Assembly: GCF_030466625.1 (NCBI RefSeq)
Contig: NZ_JADEVT010000001.1
Coordinates: 620,001-684,000 of the forward strand
From: Nocardioides sp. ChNu-153
Lineage (GTDB): Bacteria > Actinomycetota > Actinomycetes > Propionibacteriales > Nocardioidaceae
Length of the DNA stretch: 64,000 nucleotides
Direction: 5' to 3'
Shown: piece after piece, positions 47,710-57,770 of the stretch
How positions within the stretch are numbered: the stretch's first letter is position 1
How the letters are laid out: every line of letters begins with the position of its first letter
The notes under the pieces: generated by a model
The model's input: the letters and a program-made list of their open reading frames with translations, nothing else
Told to the model about the DNA's origin: nothing
Database searches by the model: none
Translations under genes and position numbers: made by a program

Positions 47710-48129
47710 ATGCTGATGCCCCGTCGCGTCAAGCACCGCAAGCAGCACCACCCCAAGCGGACCGGTGCCGCCAAGGGCGGCACGTCGCTCAACTTCGGCG
47801 ACTTCGGTATCCAGGCGGTCGAGTCGCACTACGTGACCAACCGTCAGATCGAGTCGGCGCGTATCGCGATGACCCGCTACATCAAGCGTGGCGGAAAGGT
47901 CTGGATCAACATCTACCCGGACCGTCCGCTCACCAAGAAGCCGGCCGAGACCCGCATGGGTTCCGGCAAGGGCTCGCCCGAGTGGTGGGTCGCCAACGTC
48001 AAGGCCGGCCGTGTCATGTTCGAACTCTCCGGTGTTTCCGAGGACGTTGCTCGCGAGGCCATGCGCCGCGCGATCCACAAGCTCCCCATGAAGTGCCGCT
48101 TCGTCTCCCGCGAGGCAGGTGAATTCTGA
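47710..48129 (+). CDS. rplP: 50S ribosomal protein L16
   Basis: 139 residues. [37 protein letters not shown] and [20 protein letters not shown]16 organises the A-site side of the peptidyl transferase centre. ATG at 47710 chosen; the longer upstream frame overlaps rpsC out of phase. Confidence 0.98.
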   Translation: MLMPRRVKHRKQHHPKRTGAAKGGTSLNFGDFGIQAVESHYVTNRQIESARIAMTRYIKRGGKVWINIYPDRPLTKKPAETRMGSGKGSPEWWVANVKAGRVMFELSGVSEDVAREAMRRAIHKLPMKCRFVSREAGEF

Positions 48130-48383
48130 TGTCCCAGAAGGTCAGCAAGGCGTACGAGCTCGACGAGGTCGACGGCGTCGACCTCGCGGAGAAGTTGCGC
48201 GAGGCGAAGGAGGAGCTGTTCAACCTCCGGTTCCAGGCGGCCACCGGCCAGCTCGAGAACAACAGCCGTCTGCGCACGGTGAAGAAGGACATCGCCCGCA
48301 TCTACACGGTGCTGCGCGAGCGCGAGCTCGGCATCCGCAGCACGCCGGGCTCCGACGACATGACGAAGGACGGCGCCGCATGA
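48129..48383 (+). CDS. rpmC: 50S ribosomal protein L29
   Basis: 84 residues. [20 protein letters not shown] then [20 protein letters not shown] is the family signature. L29 lies at the tunnel exit next to L23. Start ATG overlaps the rplP stop by one base (TGATG) and its own stop overlaps rpsQ by four. Confidence 0.96.
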   Translation: MSQKVSKAYELDEVDGVDLAEKLREAKEELFNLRFQAATGQLENNSRLRTVKKDIARIYTVLRERELGIRSTPGSDDMTKDGAA

Positions 48384-48658
48384 GCACCGAGACCCAGGAG
48401 ACCGCCCAGCGCGGCGCCCGCAAGGTTCGCGAGGGCATCGTCGTCAGCGACAAGATGGACAAGACCGTCGTCGTCGCCGTCGAGGACCGCGTGAAGCACG
48501 CCCTGTACGGCAAGGTGCTGCGCCGCACGAGCAAGCTCAAGGCGCACGACGAGCCCAACGCCTGTGGCACCGGCGACCGTGTCCTGATCATGGAGACGCG
48601 ACCGCTGTCCGCCACCAAGCGCTGGCGCGTCGTCGAGATCCTCGAGAAGGCGAAGTGA
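48380..48658 (+). CDS. rpsQ: 30S ribosomal protein S17
   Basis: 92 residues. [40 protein letters not shown] and [13 protein letters not shown]. Binds 16S rRNA 5' domain. Last gene of the S10-type block; a 92-base gap with two hairpins separates it from rplN. Confidence 0.97.
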   Translation: MSTETQETAQRGARKVREGIVVSDKMDKTVVVAVEDRVKHALYGKVLRRTSKLKAHDEPNACGTGDRVLIMETRPLSATKRWRVVEILEKAK

Positions 48659-48661
48659 CCT

Positions 48662-48724
48662 CTCGCCCCACGGCGAGTTCAACCCATTAGTTCGGCCAGG
48701 CTCCCGCCCCACCGCGGGCGGGAG
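48662..48724 (+). terminator. Two hairpins at the S10/spc boundary
   Basis: CTCGCC-CCAC-GGCGAG (48662-48677) directly after rpsQ, then CTCCCGCCC-CACCGC-GGGCGGGAG (48701-48724). There is no T tract; they may act as an attenuator or processing site rather than a full stop. The gap may also hold a weak spc promoter. Confidence 0.5.
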
Positions 48725-48750
48725 AACCGGTCCGACGACCAGGAGAGAAG

Positions 48751-49119
48751 ATGATCCAGCAGGAGTCGCGACTGAAGGTCGCCGACAACACGGGTGCGAA
48801 GGAGATCCTCTGCATCCGCGTTCTCGGTGGTTCGGGTCGCCGCTACGCCGGTATCGGCGACGTCATCGTCGCCACCGTGAAGGACGCGATCCCCGGTGGC
48901 AACGTGAAGAAGGGTGACGTCGTCAAGGCCGTCGTCGTGCGCACCGTCAAGGAGCGCCGCCGGCCCGACGGCTCGTACATCCGCTTCGACGAGAACGCCG
49001 CGGTGATCCTGAAGAACGACGGGGAGCCCCGGGGCACCCGCATCTTCGGGCCCGTCGGCCGTGAGCTGCGCGAGAAGAAGTTCATGAAGATCATCTCGCT
49101 CGCGCCGGAGGTGCTCTGA
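48751..49119 (+). CDS. rplN: 50S ribosomal protein L14
   Basis: 122 residues. [34 protein letters not shown] and [21 protein letters not shown]14 forms an intersubunit bridge and binds RsfS. Ribosome-binding site AGGAGAGA. First gene of the spc-type block; ends two bases before rplX. Confidence 0.98.
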   Translation: MIQQESRLKVADNTGAKEILCIRVLGGSGRRYAGIGDVIVATVKDAIPGGNVKKGDVVKAVVVRTVKERRRPDGSYIRFDENAAVILKNDGEPRGTRIFGPVGRELREKKFMKIISLAPEVL

Positions 49120-49121
49120 CC

Positions 49122-49475
49122 ATGGCGAAGCTCAAGATCAAGAAGGGTGACACCGTCAAGGTGATCGCCGGCAAGGACAAGGGCGCCCAGGGCAAGGTCA
49201 TCGGCGTGCTCCGCGAGGAGCAGCGGGTGATCGTCGAGGGTGTCAACCGCGTGAAGAAGCACACCAAGGCGGCGCCGCAGGGCGGCGACGCGACGGGCGG
49301 CATCATCACGACCGAGGCCCCGATCCACGTGTCCAACGTGATGCTGGTCGAGGGCGACGGCGTGACCCGTGTCGGCTTCAAGCGCGTCGAGGGGACCAAG
49401 CGCCGGGCCGACGGCTCGGAGTACTCCGTCGAGCGCGGCGTGCGCGTCTCGCGCACCACCGGCGAGGAGATCTGA
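49122..49475 (+). CDS. rplX: 50S ribosomal protein L24
   Basis: 117 residues. A KOW motif [20 protein letters not shown] at the start and [15 protein letters not shown] after it. L24 starts 50S assembly. ATG two bases after the rplN stop. Confidence 0.97.
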   Translation: MAKLKIKKGDTVKVIAGKDKGAQGKVIGVLREEQRVIVEGVNRVKKHTKAAPQGGDATGGIITTEAPIHVSNVMLVEGDGVTRVGFKRVEGTKRRADGSEYSVERGVRVSRTTGEEI

Positions 49476-49476
49476 G

Positions 49477-50049
49477 ATGACCGAGACCACCATCGCCGCC
49501 CCGGCGATCCCGCGCCTCAAGGCGCGCTACCGCGAGGAGATCCTCCCCGCGCTGAAGAGCGAGTTCGACATCGCGAACGTCATGCAGGTGCCCGGCCTGA
49601 CCAAGATCGTGGTCAACATGGGCGTCGGCGAGGCCGCTCGCGACTCGAAGCTGATCGAGGGCGCCATCCGCGACCTCACCGCGATCACCGGCCAGAAGCC
49701 GCAGGTGACCAAGGCCCGCAAGTCCATCGCCCAGTTCAAGCTGCGCGAGGGCATGCCGATCGGCGCGCACGTCACGCTGCGCGGCGACCGCATGTGGGAG
49801 TTCCTGGACCGCCTGCTCTCCCTGGCCCTGCCCCGCATCCGCGACTTCCGCGGGCTCTCGCCGAAGCAGTTCGACGGCCGTGGCAACTACACGTTCGGTC
49901 TCACGGAGCAGGTCATGTTCCACGAGATCGACCAGGACAAGGTCGACCGCTCGCGTGGCATGGACATCACCGTCGTGACCACCGCCACGACCGACGAGCA
50001 GGGCCGCGCGCTGCTGAAGCAGCTCGGCTTCCCCTTCAAGGAGAACTGA
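49477..50049 (+). CDS. rplE: 50S ribosomal protein L5
   Basis: 190 residues. [58 protein letters not shown] and [20 protein letters not shown]5 binds 5S rRNA and the P-site tRNA. ATG one base after the rplX stop; the upstream in-frame stretch is not L5-like. Confidence 0.98.
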   Translation: MTETTIAAPAIPRLKARYREEILPALKSEFDIANVMQVPGLTKIVVNMGVGEAARDSKLIEGAIRDLTAITGQKPQVTKARKSIAQFKLREGMPIGAHVTLRGDRMWEFLDRLLSLALPRIRDFRGLSPKQFDGRGNYTFGLTEQVMFHEIDQDKVDRSRGMDITVVTTATTDEQGRALLKQLGFPFKEN

Positions 50050-50050
50050 C

Positions 50051-50236
50051 ATGGCGAAGACGTCGCTGAAGGTCAAGGCCGCCCGCAAGCCCAAGTTCGC
50101 GGTCCGCGGCTACACCCGCTGCCAGCGCTGCGGCCGGCCCCGCGCGGTCTACCGCAAGTTCGGTCTGTGCCGCATCTGCCTGCGCGAGATGTCGCACCGG
50201 GGCGAGCTGCCCGGCGTGACCAAGTCCAGCTGGTGA
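50051..50236 (+). CDS. rpsN: 30S ribosomal protein S14, zinc-binding type
   Basis: 61 residues, the short C+ form (often called rpsZ). Two CXXC pairs, Cys24/27 in CQRCGR and Cys40/43 in CRIC, bind zinc. Under zinc starvation many actinobacteria swap in a C- paralogue, which is not in this window. Starts one base after rplE. Confidence 0.97.
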   Translation: MAKTSLKVKAARKPKFAVRGYTRCQRCGRPRAVYRKFGLCRICLREMSHRGELPGVTKSSW

Positions 50237-50286
50237 CCTGCTCAACCTGACCTGCCATTCCCAGATCAAGCACGAGTCGCTGTAGG

Positions 50287-50308
50287 TCGCACCGCGTGCG
50301 CGGTGCGA
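50287..50308 (+). promoter_or_regulatory. Perfect 10-bp hairpin between rpsN and rpsH
   Basis: TCGCACCGCG and its complement with only TG between them; the actual loop is probably four to six bases. It lies just before the rpsH ribosome-binding site and could be an attenuator or a protein-binding or processing site. Confidence 0.5.
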
Positions 50309-50336
50309 AACCACGGTGGAGAAAGGCCTTGTGGCC

Positions 50337-50759
50337 ATGACGATGACTGACCCGATCGCAGACATGCTCACGCGTCTGCGCAACGCCAACCAGGCGTACC
50401 ACGACTCCGTCGAGATGCCGTACAGCAAGCTCAAGGCGGGCGTCGCGGAGATCCTCCGTCAGGAGGGCTACGTGACCTCGTTCGAGGTGACGGACAACGT
50501 CGACCCCAAGACGGGCGAGGCGGCCGTGGGCAAGACGCTGACGATCACGCTGAAGTACGGCCGCAACCGCGAGCGTTCCATCGCCGGTGTGCGCCGCATC
50601 AGCAAGCCCGGTCTCCGGGTGTACGCGAAGTCCACGAGCCTCCCCAAGGTCCTCGGTGGCCTGGGCGTCGCGATCATCTCGACGAGCCAGGGACTGCTGA
50701 CCGACCGCCAGGCCAACCAGAAGGGCGTGGGTGGGGAAGTCCTCGCCTACGTCTGGTGA
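50337..50759 (+). CDS. rpsH: 30S ribosomal protein S8
   Basis: 140 residues. [20 protein letters not shown] and the C-terminal [17 protein letters not shown] block. S8 is a central-domain assembly protein and, in E. coli, the translational repressor of the spc operon. ATG at 50337 with GGAGAAAGG upstream; an in-frame GTG at 50331 is possible but less usual. Confidence 0.96.
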   Translation: MTMTDPIADMLTRLRNANQAYHDSVEMPYSKLKAGVAEILRQEGYVTSFEVTDNVDPKTGEAAVGKTLTITLKYGRNRERSIAGVRRISKPGLRVYAKSTSLPKVLGGLGVAIISTSQGLLTDRQANQKGVGGEVLAYVW

Positions 50760-50787
50760 CGAGAGACCGAGAGAGGAGAGAAGAAGC

Positions 50788-51327
50788 ATGTCGCGCATTG
50801 GCAAGCTCCCCATCACGGTCCCGTCCGGTGTGGATGTCGCGATCGACAACAGCCTCGTGACGGTGAAGGGCCCCAAGGGGACCCTGACCCACACGGTGCC
50901 GGCGCCGATCACGATCGAGAGGAACGACGGTGTCCTCGAGGTCCGGCGACCGAACGACGAGCGCGAGAGCCGCTCGCTGCACGGCCTGACCCGCACCCTG
51001 GTCGCCAACATGGTGACGGGCGTGACCGACGGCTACGAGAAGAAGCTCGAGATCGTCGGCGTCGGCTACCGCGTGCTGTCGAAGGGCCCGACCCAGCTGG
51101 AGTTCCAGCTCGGCTACAGCCACTCGATCACCGTGGACGCCCCCGCCGGGATCACGTTCACCGTCGAGGGCCCCACCAAGCTCGGTGTCCAGGGCATCGA
51201 CAAGCAGCTCGTCGGCGAGACCGCGGCGAAGATCCGCAAGCTCCGCAAGCCCGAGCCCTACAAGGGCAAGGGTGTCCGCTACGCGGGCGAGCAGGTCCGC
51301 CGCAAGGTCGGAAAGGCAGGTAAGTGA
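50788..51327 (+). CDS. rplF: 50S ribosomal protein L6
   Basis: 179 residues. [19 protein letters not shown] and the C-terminal [20 protein letters not shown]. Two repeated alpha-beta domains near the factor-binding stalk base. ATG at 50788 after GAGAGGAGAGAAG. Confidence 0.98.
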   Translation: MSRIGKLPITVPSGVDVAIDNSLVTVKGPKGTLTHTVPAPITIERNDGVLEVRRPNDERESRSLHGLTRTLVANMVTGVTDGYEKKLEIVGVGYRVLSKGPTQLEFQLGYSHSITVDAPAGITFTVEGPTKLGVQGIDKQLVGETAAKIRKLRKPEPYKGKGVRYAGEQVRRKVGKAGK

Positions 51328-51329
51328 CG

Positions 51330-51713
51330 ATGGCCATCTCCCTTGCCAACAACAAGCACACCGCGGCGCGGGTCAAGTCCCGCCTGCGTCGTCAGGTCCG
51401 TGGTCGCAAGCGCATCGCCGGTACGGCGGAGCGCCCGCGCCTCGTGGTCACGCGCAGCGCCAAGCACATCTCCGTGCAGGTGGTCGACGACGTGATCGGC
51501 AAGACCCTCGTGTCTGCGTCGACGATGGAGGCGGACCTCCGCTCCCACGACGGCGACAAGACGGCGAAGGCGAAGCGGGTCGGCGAGCTCGTCGCCGAGC
51601 GCGCGAAGTCCAACGGTGTCGACGCGGTCGTGTTCGACCGCGCCGGCAACCGCTACCACGGTCGCGTCGCGGCCCTCGCGGACGGTGCCCGCGAGGGTGG
51701 GCTGACCTTCTGA
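51330..51713 (+). CDS. rplR: 50S ribosomal protein L18
   Basis: 127 residues. [39 protein letters not shown] and [20 protein letters not shown]18 binds 5S rRNA. ATG 51330 is chosen because AGG lies nine bases upstream; a GTG at 51324 would overlap rplF by four bases and add two residues, and cannot be ruled out. Confidence 0.95.
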   Translation: MAISLANNKHTAARVKSRLRRQVRGRKRIAGTAERPRLVVTRSAKHISVQVVDDVIGKTLVSASTMEADLRSHDGDKTAKAKRVGELVAERAKSNGVDAVVFDRAGNRYHGRVAALADGAREGGLTF

Positions 51714-51750
51714 TCGCGAAGACGAACCAGAGAGAGAAGAGGAAAGTCTC

Positions 51751-52377
51751 ATGAGCGGACCCCAGCGCGGACGCGCCGGCGGCGAGCGCCAGGGCGGTGA
51801 CCGTCGCGGAGGACGCGACGATCGCCGTGGTGGCGGCGCCGACAAGACCGCCTACATCGAGCGCGTCGTCGCGATCAACCGTGTCGCCAAGGTCGTGAAG
51901 GGTGGTCGTCGCTTCAGCTTCACCGCCCTCGTGATCGTCGGTGACGGTGACGGCCTGGTCGGCGTCGGCTACGGCAAGGCCAAGGAGGTGCCCGCGGCGA
52001 TCGCCAAGGGCGTCGAGGAGGCGAAGAAGGCGTTCTTCCGCGTCCCCCGCATCCAGGGCACGATCCCGCACCCCGTGCAGGGCGAGAAGGCGGCCGGCGT
52101 CGTCTTCCTGCGTCCGGCCGCCCCCGGTACCGGTGTCATCGCCGGTGGTCCGGTGCGCGCCGTGCTCGAGTGCGCGGGCATCCACGACGTGCTGAGCAAG
52201 TCGCTCGGCTCGTCCAACCAGATCAACATCGTGCACGCCACGGTCGAGGCCCTCCGCATGCTGGAGGAGCCCGAGGCGGTGGCCGCGCGACGTGGTCTGC
52301 GGGTCGAGGACGTCGCCCCGGCGGCCCTCCTGAAGGCGCGGGCCGAGGTGCCCGCCGCCTCGGGGGTGAACGACTGA
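51751..52377 (+). CDS. rpsE: 30S ribosomal protein S5
   Basis: 208 residues. Arg/Gly-rich N-terminal ~35 residues, then [20 protein letters not shown] and [20 protein letters not shown], with [21 protein letters not shown]5 guards decoding fidelity at the mRNA entry. Ends TGATG into rpmD. Confidence 0.97.
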   Translation: MSGPQRGRAGGERQGGDRRGGRDDRRGGGADKTAYIERVVAINRVAKVVKGGRRFSFTALVIVGDGDGLVGVGYGKAKEVPAAIAKGVEEAKKAFFRVPRIQGTIPHPVQGEKAAGVVFLRPAAPGTGVIAGGPVRAVLECAGIHDVLSKSLGSSNQINIVHATVEALRMLEEPEAVAARRGLRVEDVAPAALLKARAEVPAASGVND

Positions 52378-52556
52378 TGCGTCTCAAGGTCGAGCAGAAG
52401 AAGTCGGGCATCGGTCGCAAGCAGAACCAGCGCGACACGCTGCGCACGCTGGGTCTCAAGCGCATCGGTGACGTCGTCGTCAAGGAGGACCGTCCGGAGA
52501 TCCGGGGCATGGTCCACACGGTCCGTCACCTGGTGACGGTCGAGGAGGTCGACTGA
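52377..52556 (+). CDS. rpmD: 50S ribosomal protein L30
   Basis: 59 residues. [20 protein letters not shown] and [20 protein letters not shown] are the L30 pattern. ATG shares a base with the rpsE stop and the gene ends one base before rplO, so it is tightly coupled. Confidence 0.96.
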   Translation: MRLKVEQKKSGIGRKQNQRDTLRTLGLKRIGDVVVKEDRPEIRGMVHTVRHLVTVEEVD

Positions 52557-52557
52557 C

Positions 52558-53004
52558 ATGACGCTGAAGATCCACCACCTGCGTCCTGCCCCCGGTGCCA
52601 AGACCGCCAAGACCCGCGTGGGTCGCGGTGAGGGCTCCAAGGGCAAGACCTCGGGCCGCGGTACCAAGGGCACGAAGGCCCGCTACCAGGTCCCCTCGGC
52701 CTTCGAGGGTGGCCAGATGCCGATCCACATGCGGCTGCCGAAGCTCAAGGGCTTCAAGAACCCGTTCAAGGTCGAGTTCCAGGTCGTGAACCTGGACCGC
52801 GTGAGCGAGCTCTTCCCCGAGGGCGGCGAGGTCTCCAAGGAGACCCTGGTCGCCCGCGGTGCGGTGCGCAAGAACCAGCCCGTCAAGGTGCTGGGCACGG
52901 GCGACATCACGGTCGCGGTCCAGGTCTCCGCGGACGCCTTCTCGGCGTCGGCGAAGCAGAAGATCGAGGCTGCCGGCGGTTCCGTGACCGTCGTCGGTGC
53001 GTGA
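52558..53004 (+). CDS. rplO: 50S ribosomal protein L15
   Basis: 148 residues. [37 protein letters not shown] and [19 protein letters not shown]15 is a late 50S assembly protein. One base after rpmD. Followed by a strong hairpin and a -10 box ahead of secY. Confidence 0.97.
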   Translation: MTLKIHHLRPAPGAKTAKTRVGRGEGSKGKTSGRGTKGTKARYQVPSAFEGGQMPIHMRLPKLKGFKNPFKVEFQVVNLDRVSELFPEGGEVSKETLVARGAVRKNQPVKVLGTGDITVAVQVSADAFSASAKQKIEAAGGSVTVVGA

Positions 53005-53025
53005 CGTCGTACCACTGATCGACGC

Positions 53026-53061
53026 AGGGCGTCGTCGGGCCTGACGGCCGGGCGGCGCCCT
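53026..53061 (+). terminator. Hairpin between rplO and secY
   Basis: A 16-bp stem, AGGGCGTCGTCGGGCC against GGCCGGGCGGCGCCCT, with two G-T wobbles and one mismatch and a TGAC loop. Likely ends or attenuates the spc transcript. Confidence 0.6.
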
Positions 53062-53098
53062 CGTCGTATCCCCACCCGACCACCGTCGAGTCGGCTGT

Positions 53099-53104
53099 TA
53101 GGCT
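53099..53104 (+). promoter_or_regulatory. -10 box upstream of secY
   Basis: TAGGCT 62 bases before the secY GTG; a weak -35 (CCGACC) lies 16 bases upstream. With the hairpin before it, secY-adk-map may be a separate transcription unit. Confidence 0.5.
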
Positions 53105-53165
53105 CTGCCGCGGCCCTCGGGGGACGGGTCCGAGGCCGTGTGCCACCAGGAAGAAAGAGGATCTC

Positions 53166-54464
53166 GTGCTGGGCGCCTTCGCCAACGCATTCCGGACACC
53201 GGACCTGCGTCGCAAGCTGCTGTTCGTCCTGTTGGTCGTCGTGCTCTTCCGGCTCGGTTCGCAGGTCCCGTCGCCGGGCGTGCACGTGGACAACGTGCAG
53301 AGCTGCCTCAACCAGATCGAGGACCAGGGGCTGTACACCCTCATCAACCTGTTCTCCGGCGGGGCGCTGCTGCAGCTGACCATCTTCGCGCTCGGGATCA
53401 TGCCGTACATCACTGCGAGCATCATCCTGCAGCTGCTCGTGGTCGTCATCCCGCGGCTGGAGGCCCTCAAGAAGGAGGGCCAGTCCGGCCAGGCGAAGAT
53501 CACGCAGTACACGCGCTACCTGACCCTGGCGCTCGCCGTCCTCCAGGCCACCGGCATCGTGGCGCTCGCCCGGAGCCGCCAGCTGCTCCAGGGCTGCGAG
53601 CTGCCGCTGCTGCACAGCGAGGACAGCCGCCTCACCTTCCTCGTCATGGTCGTGACCATGACGGCCGGCACCGCCGTCATCATGTGGCTCGGTGAGCTCA
53701 TCACCGACCGCGGCATCGGCAACGGCATGTCGATCCTCATCTTCTGCCAGGTCGTCGCGACGTTCCCCGGCTCGCTGTGGGCCGTGCGCGAGTCGCAGGG
53801 CTGGGGCACCTTCGCCATCGTCATGGCCATCGGGCTCGCGATCGTGGCGGCCGTCATCTTCATCGAGCAGGCGCAGCGCCGCATCCCGGTGCAGTACGCG
53901 CGGCGGATGGTCGGGCGGCGCATGTTCGGCGGCAGCTCGACGTACATCCCGCTCAAGGTCAACCAGGCCGGCATCATCCCCGTCATCTTCGCCAGCTCCC
54001 TGCTCTACCTGCCGGCGATGGCGGCGCAGTTCAACGCGACGTCGGACTCCGCGTGGGTGCGGTGGATCAACGAGCACTTCGTGCGCGGCGACCACCCGCT
54101 CTACATGGCGGTCTACTTCGCGCTCATCATCTTCTTCACGTACTTCTACGTCTCGATCACCTTCAACCCGAAGGAAGTCGCGGACAACATGAAGAAGTAC
54201 GGCGGCTTCATCCCCGGGATCCGGGCGGGCAAGCCGACCGAGGACTACCTGTCCTACGTCCTGTCCCGCATCACGCTGCCGGGCGCGCTCTACCTCGGTC
54301 TCATCTCGCTGATCCCGCTGATCGCGTTCGCGGTCATCGGGGCCAACCAGAACTTCCCGTTCGGCGGCACGTCGATCCTCATCATGGTCGGCGTCGCCCT
54401 CGACACGGTGAAGCAGGTCGAGAGCCAGCTCCAGCAGCGCAACTACGAAGGATTCCTCCGCTGA
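53166..54464 (+). CDS. secY: Preprotein translocase subunit SecY
   Basis: 432 residues, ten transmembrane helices. [20 protein letters not shown] start, [20 protein letters not shown] and the cytoplasmic loop [32 protein letters not shown]. SecY forms the SecYEG channel. GTG start after GAAAGAGGA. Coupled to adk by TGATG. Confidence 0.98.
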   Translation: MLGAFANAFRTPDLRRKLLFVLLVVVLFRLGSQVPSPGVHVDNVQSCLNQIEDQGLYTLINLFSGGALLQLTIFALGIMPYITASIILQLLVVVIPRLEALKKEGQSGQAKITQYTRYLTLALAVLQATGIVALARSRQLLQGCELPLLHSEDSRLTFLVMVVTMTAGTAVIMWLGELITDRGIGNGMSILIFCQVVATFPGSLWAVRESQGWGTFAIVMAIGLAIVAAVIFIEQAQRRIPVQYARRMVGRRMFGGSSTYIPLKVNQAGIIPVIFASSLLYLPAMAAQFNATSDSAWVRWINEHFVRGDHPLYMAVYFALIIFFTYFYVSITFNPKEVADNMKKYGGFIPGIRAGKPTEDYLSYVLSRITLPGALYLGLISLIPLIAFAVIGANQNFPFGGTSILIMVGVALDTVKQVESQLQQRNYEGFLR

Positions 54465-55036
54465 TGCGTCTCATCATCATGGGCCCCCCCGGGGCCGGCA
54501 AGGGCACCCAGGCCAAGGGCGTCGCGGCCCGCTACGGCATCCCCGCGATCTCGACCGGGGACATCTTCCGGGCGAACGTCTCCGAGGGCACCCCGCTGGG
54601 GCTCGAGGCGAAGCGCTACATGGACGCCGGTGACTACGTGCCCGACTCCGTCACCAACAACATGGTGCGGGACCGCCTCGCCCAGGACGACGCCGCGAGC
54701 GGGTTCCTGCTCGACGGCTACCCCCGCACCCTGGCGCAGGTCGCCGAGCTCGACGGCATGCTCGAGGCGAGCGACACCGCCCTCGACGCGGTGCTCGTGC
54801 TGACGGTCGACGACGACGAGCTGGTGAAGCGGCTCGTGCTGCGCGCCCAGACCGACGGCCGCACGGACGACACGGAGGAGGTCATCCGGCACCGCCAGGA
54901 CGTCTACAACGAGCAGACGGCCCCGCTCATCGAGGTGTACGCCGAGCGCGGCCTCCTCGTGCGCGTCGACGGGATGGGCGAGGTCGCCGAGGTGGCCGAG
55001 CGCATCGCGTCCGCGCTCGACGGCGCCCGCGCCTGA
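54464..55036 (+). CDS. adk: Adenylate kinase
   Basis: 190 residues, the short form without a zinc lid. P-loop [11 protein letters not shown] (residues 6-16), [29 protein letters not shown] and the lid Arg region [18 protein letters not shown]. Converts AMP and ATP to two ADP. ATG shares a base with the secY stop. Confidence 0.97.
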   Translation: MRLIIMGPPGAGKGTQAKGVAARYGIPAISTGDIFRANVSEGTPLGLEAKRYMDAGDYVPDSVTNNMVRDRLAQDDAASGFLLDGYPRTLAQVAELDGMLEASDTALDAVLVLTVDDDELVKRLVLRAQTDGRTDDTEEVIRHRQDVYNEQTAPLIEVYAERGLLVRVDGMGEVAEVAERIASALDGARA

Positions 55037-55047
55037 CGCTGCCGCTC

Positions 55048-55866
55048 ATGGGACTCCTGCGCCGCGGCGTCGAGCTGAAGACGCCGGCGCAGCTCGACGC
55101 GATGCGCGAGGCCGGCCTCGTCGTCGGCCGCACGCTGGAGCTGGTGTCGGTGCGCGCCGCGCCCGGGATGACGACGGCCGAGCTCGACGCCCTGGCGGAG
55201 GAGAGCATCCGCTCCGCCGGGGCGGTGCCGTCGTTCCTGGGCTACCAGGGCTTCCCGGCCTCCCTGTGCATCTCCGTCAACGACGAGGTCGTGCACGGCA
55301 TCCCCGGGTCCCGGGTGCTGCGCGAGGGTGACGTCGTGTCCATCGACTGCGGCGCCATCGTCGACGGCTGGCACGGCGACGCCGCGGTCACCGTGGTCCT
55401 CGGCGAGGTCGCCCCGGAGGTGGCCGAGCTCGTGCGGGTGACCGAGGACGCGCTGTGGCGGGGGATCGCCGCGCTGCGCCTCGACGGCCGGGTGGGGGAC
55501 GTCTCCCACGCGGTGGAGTCCCACGTGCGCTCGTGCGGCGACTACGGCGTGGTCGAGGACTACACGGGCCACGGGATCGGCTCGGCGATGCACCAGCCGC
55601 CCGACGTGCCGAACGTGGGCCGCCCGGGCCGCGGACCGCGGATCGTCGAGGGCATGGCGCTGGCCATCGAGCCGATGGTCACGCTCGGCTCCCCGGCGAA
55701 CGACACCCTCGACGACGACTGGACCGTCGTGACGCGCGACGGCAGCCCCGCCGCCCACTTCGAGCACACGACGACGGTCACCCCCACCGGGGTGTGGGTG
55801 CTGACCGCCCTGGACGGTGGCGCGAAGCGGTTGGCAGATGCAGGGATCCCGTACGGCGGGAGGTAG
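55048..55866 (+). CDS. map: Methionine aminopeptidase, type I
   Basis: 272 residues. Metal ligands lie in SIDCGAIVDGWHGDAAV, GHGIGSAMHQPPDVPNVG and LAIEPMVTLG, with the final Glu in HFEHTTTVT. Removes the N-terminal Met of nascent proteins. ATG 55048, 11 bases after adk. Its TAG stop forms part of a TAGGTT box that may drive the next gene. infA, the usual next gene, is absent. Confidence 0.96.
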   Translation: MGLLRRGVELKTPAQLDAMREAGLVVGRTLELVSVRAAPGMTTAELDALAEESIRSAGAVPSFLGYQGFPASLCISVNDEVVHGIPGSRVLREGDVVSIDCGAIVDGWHGDAAVTVVLGEVAPEVAELVRVTEDALWRGIAALRLDGRVGDVSHAVESHVRSCGDYGVVEDYTGHGIGSAMHQPPDVPNVGRPGRGPRIVEGMALAIEPMVTLGSPANDTLDDDWTVVTRDGSPAAHFEHTTTVTPTGVWVLTALDGGAKRLADAGIPYGGR

Positions 55867-55869
55867 GTT
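55864..55869 (+). promoter_or_regulatory. -10 box for the DUF475 gene, overlapping the map stop
   Basis: TAGGTT; its first three bases are the map stop codon. It lies ~66 bases before the chosen GTG. Confidence 0.4.
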
Positions 55870-55935
55870 GTCGCCGCTCGGGGCAACGTCGCCGCCGGGC
55901 CCCTGTCGGCCCCTCCTGTGCAAAGGCACCTCGCC

Positions 55936-57081
55936 GTGATCCTCAAGACCTTCGGGTGGTCCTTCGCGATCACCGTCGCCGGTCTCGTCGGCGCCTTCCT
56001 CTACGGCTCCCGCGACGGCACGTCGGCCGCGATCAGCGCGCTGTCCGTCGCGGCCATCCTCATCGTCCTCGAGGTCTCGCTCTCCTTCGACAACGCCGTG
56101 GTCAACGCCAAGGTGCTGAACAAGATGTCGAAGTTCTGGCAGACGATGTTCCTCACCGTCGGCATCCTCATCGCCGTGTTCGGCATGCGCCTGGTGTTCC
56201 CGTTCCTGGTGGTCTGGGCCTCCGCGGGCCTCAACCCCGTCGACGCCTGGGACCTGGCGATGGCCGGTGGTCACGGGGAGGGCTCCTACGCCTACATCCT
56301 CGAGGAGGCCCACCCGATCATCGCGGCCTTCGGTGGCATGTTCCTCATGATGATCTTCCTCGACTTCTTCACCGACGAGGAGAAGGAGCACCACTGGCTG
56401 GGCCCGGTCGAGCGCCCGTTCCAGCGCCTGGGCGCGGTCAGCGGCATCTCGGTGGCGGTCGCGCTCGCGCTGCTCGTCATCATCGGGGAGGTCTTCCGTC
56501 GTACCCAGCCCGAGGAGTTCACCGCCGAGGAGTTCGGCAGCGTGCTGCTCGCCGGCATCCTCGGCCTGCTGACCTACCTCGTGGTGAAGGGCCTCGGCGA
56601 CGCGTTCGAGTCGTCGTCCGGCCTGATGGACGACGAGGACGCGGACGACGACGGTGCGCTCACGCCCGCCCAGGTGTCCGGCGGCGAGGTGGCCCTGGCG
56701 ACGGGCAAGGCCGCGTTCTTCATGTTCCTCTACCTCGAGGTGCTCGACGCGAGCTTCTCGTTCGACGGCGTCATCGGCGCCTTCGCCATCACGACCGACC
56801 CGATCGTCATCGCGATCGGCCTCGGTGTGGGCGCGCTCTACGTCCGGTCGATCACGGTCTACCTGGTCCGCAAGGGCACGCTCGCCGAGTACGTCTACCT
56901 CGAGCACGGTGCCCACTGGGCGATCGGTGCGCTGGCGGTGCTGCTGTTCGTGACGATGGGCGTCTCCATCCCGGAGGTCGTGACCGGCCTCATCGGCGTC
57001 GTCATCATCCTCTCGGCCCTCGGGTGGAGCATCCGCGAGAACAAGCTGCACCCGGAGTCGAAGCACGAGGTCCACGTCTGA
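55936..57081 (+). CDS. DUF475 / TerC-like integral membrane protein
   Basis: 381 residues with about nine hydrophobic segments. The TerC-type acidic motif occurs twice: LEVSLSFDNAVVNAKVL near residue 40 and LEVLDASFSFDGVIGAF near 275, implying an internal duplication. An acidic loop DDEDADDDG lies between. TerC relatives handle metals such as manganese and work with TerD-type proteins. GTG 55936 is chosen for the AAAGG before it; GTG 55918 would add six residues. It is adjacent to terD, which supports a Ter role. Confidence 0.82.
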   Translation: MILKTFGWSFAITVAGLVGAFLYGSRDGTSAAISALSVAAILIVLEVSLSFDNAVVNAKVLNKMSKFWQTMFLTVGILIAVFGMRLVFPFLVVWASAGLNPVDAWDLAMAGGHGEGSYAYILEEAHPIIAAFGGMFLMMIFLDFFTDEEKEHHWLGPVERPFQRLGAVSGISVAVALALLVIIGEVFRRTQPEEFTAEEFGSVLLAGILGLLTYLVVKGLGDAFESSSGLMDDEDADDDGALTPAQVSGGEVALATGKAAFFMFLYLEVLDASFSFDGVIGAFAITTDPIVIAIGLGVGALYVRSITVYLVRKGTLAEYVYLEHGAHWAIGALAVLLFVTMGVSIPEVVTGLIGVVIILSALGWSIRENKLHPESKHEVHV

Positions 57082-57104
57082 CCTCGCGCGGTCGGGTGCC
57101 CCTC

Positions 57105-57110
57105 TAGGCT
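57105..57110 (+). promoter_or_regulatory. -10 box upstream of terD
   Basis: TAGGCT, 52 bases before the terD ATG, so terD may be transcribed separately from the DUF475 gene. Confidence 0.45.
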
Positions 57111-57162
57111 CGTGGGGCACCCGACCGACGGGTGCACGGGTGGACGAGGAGGCTGGCGCAGC

Positions 57163-57744
57163 ATGGGAGTGACGCTCCGCAAGGGTGGCAACGTCTCGTT
57201 GGCGAAGGCGGCGGGCGCGCCCCTGACCCGGCTGCGCATCGGCCTGGGCTGGGACGTGCGGGTCACGACCGGCGTCGACTTCGACCTGGACGCCTCGGCG
57301 CTCCTCGTCGGCCAGGACGGCAGGGTCCTCAGCGACCAGCACTTCGTCTTCTACAACAACCTGACGTCCCCGGACGGCTCGGTGCACCACAGCGGTGACA
57401 ACACCACCGGTGAGGGCGACGGCGACGACGAGACCATCGAGGTCGACCTGCCGACCGTGCCCGAGCAGGCCGTGCGCGTCGTCTTCCCGGTCTCGATCCA
57501 CGACGCCGACCTGCGCGGGCAGAGCTTCGGGCAGGTGAGCGGGGCGTTCATCCGTGTCGTCGACGCGGTGCGGGAGGTCGAGGTGGCCCGCTTCGACCTG
57601 ACCGAGGACGCGAGCACGGAGACGGCCATGATCTTCGGCGAGCTCTACCGCCGCGACGGCGACTGGAAGTTCCGCGCGATCGGCCAGGGCTACGCCTCCG
57701 GACTGCTCGGCATCGTGCACGACTTCGGCGTCGACGCCAGCTGA
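57163..57744 (+). CDS. terD: TerD family calcium-binding stress protein
   Basis: 193 residues. [18 protein letters not shown] start, [38 protein letters not shown] and the acidic [14 protein letters not shown]: the Asp clusters form the two TerD Ca2+ sites. TerD proteins are cytoplasmic or membrane-associated and confer tellurite and general stress resistance by an unclear mechanism. GAGGAGG ribosome-binding site. It is between a TerC-like gene and the putative biosynthetic genes. Confidence 0.94.
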   Translation: MGVTLRKGGNVSLAKAAGAPLTRLRIGLGWDVRVTTGVDFDLDASALLVGQDGRVLSDQHFVFYNNLTSPDGSVHHSGDNTTGEGDGDDETIEVDLPTVPEQAVRVVFPVSIHDADLRGQSFGQVSGAFIRVVDAVREVEVARFDLTEDASTETAMIFGELYRRDGDWKFRAIGQGYASGLLGIVHDFGVDAS

Positions 57745-57758
57745 GTGGCGCCCGCTCC

Positions 57759-57764
57759 TACGAT
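57759..57764 (+). promoter_or_regulatory. -10 box of the coiled-coil gene (leaderless)
   Basis: TACGAT, six bases before the ATG at 57771, so the mRNA should begin at the start codon. Confidence 0.5.
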
Positions 57765-57770
57765 GGGCGC

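Noticed and set aside
54904..57720. 938-codon minus-strand open frame opposite adk, map, DUF475 and terD
   Set aside because: No recognisable domain, and it crosses four confident plus-strand genes.
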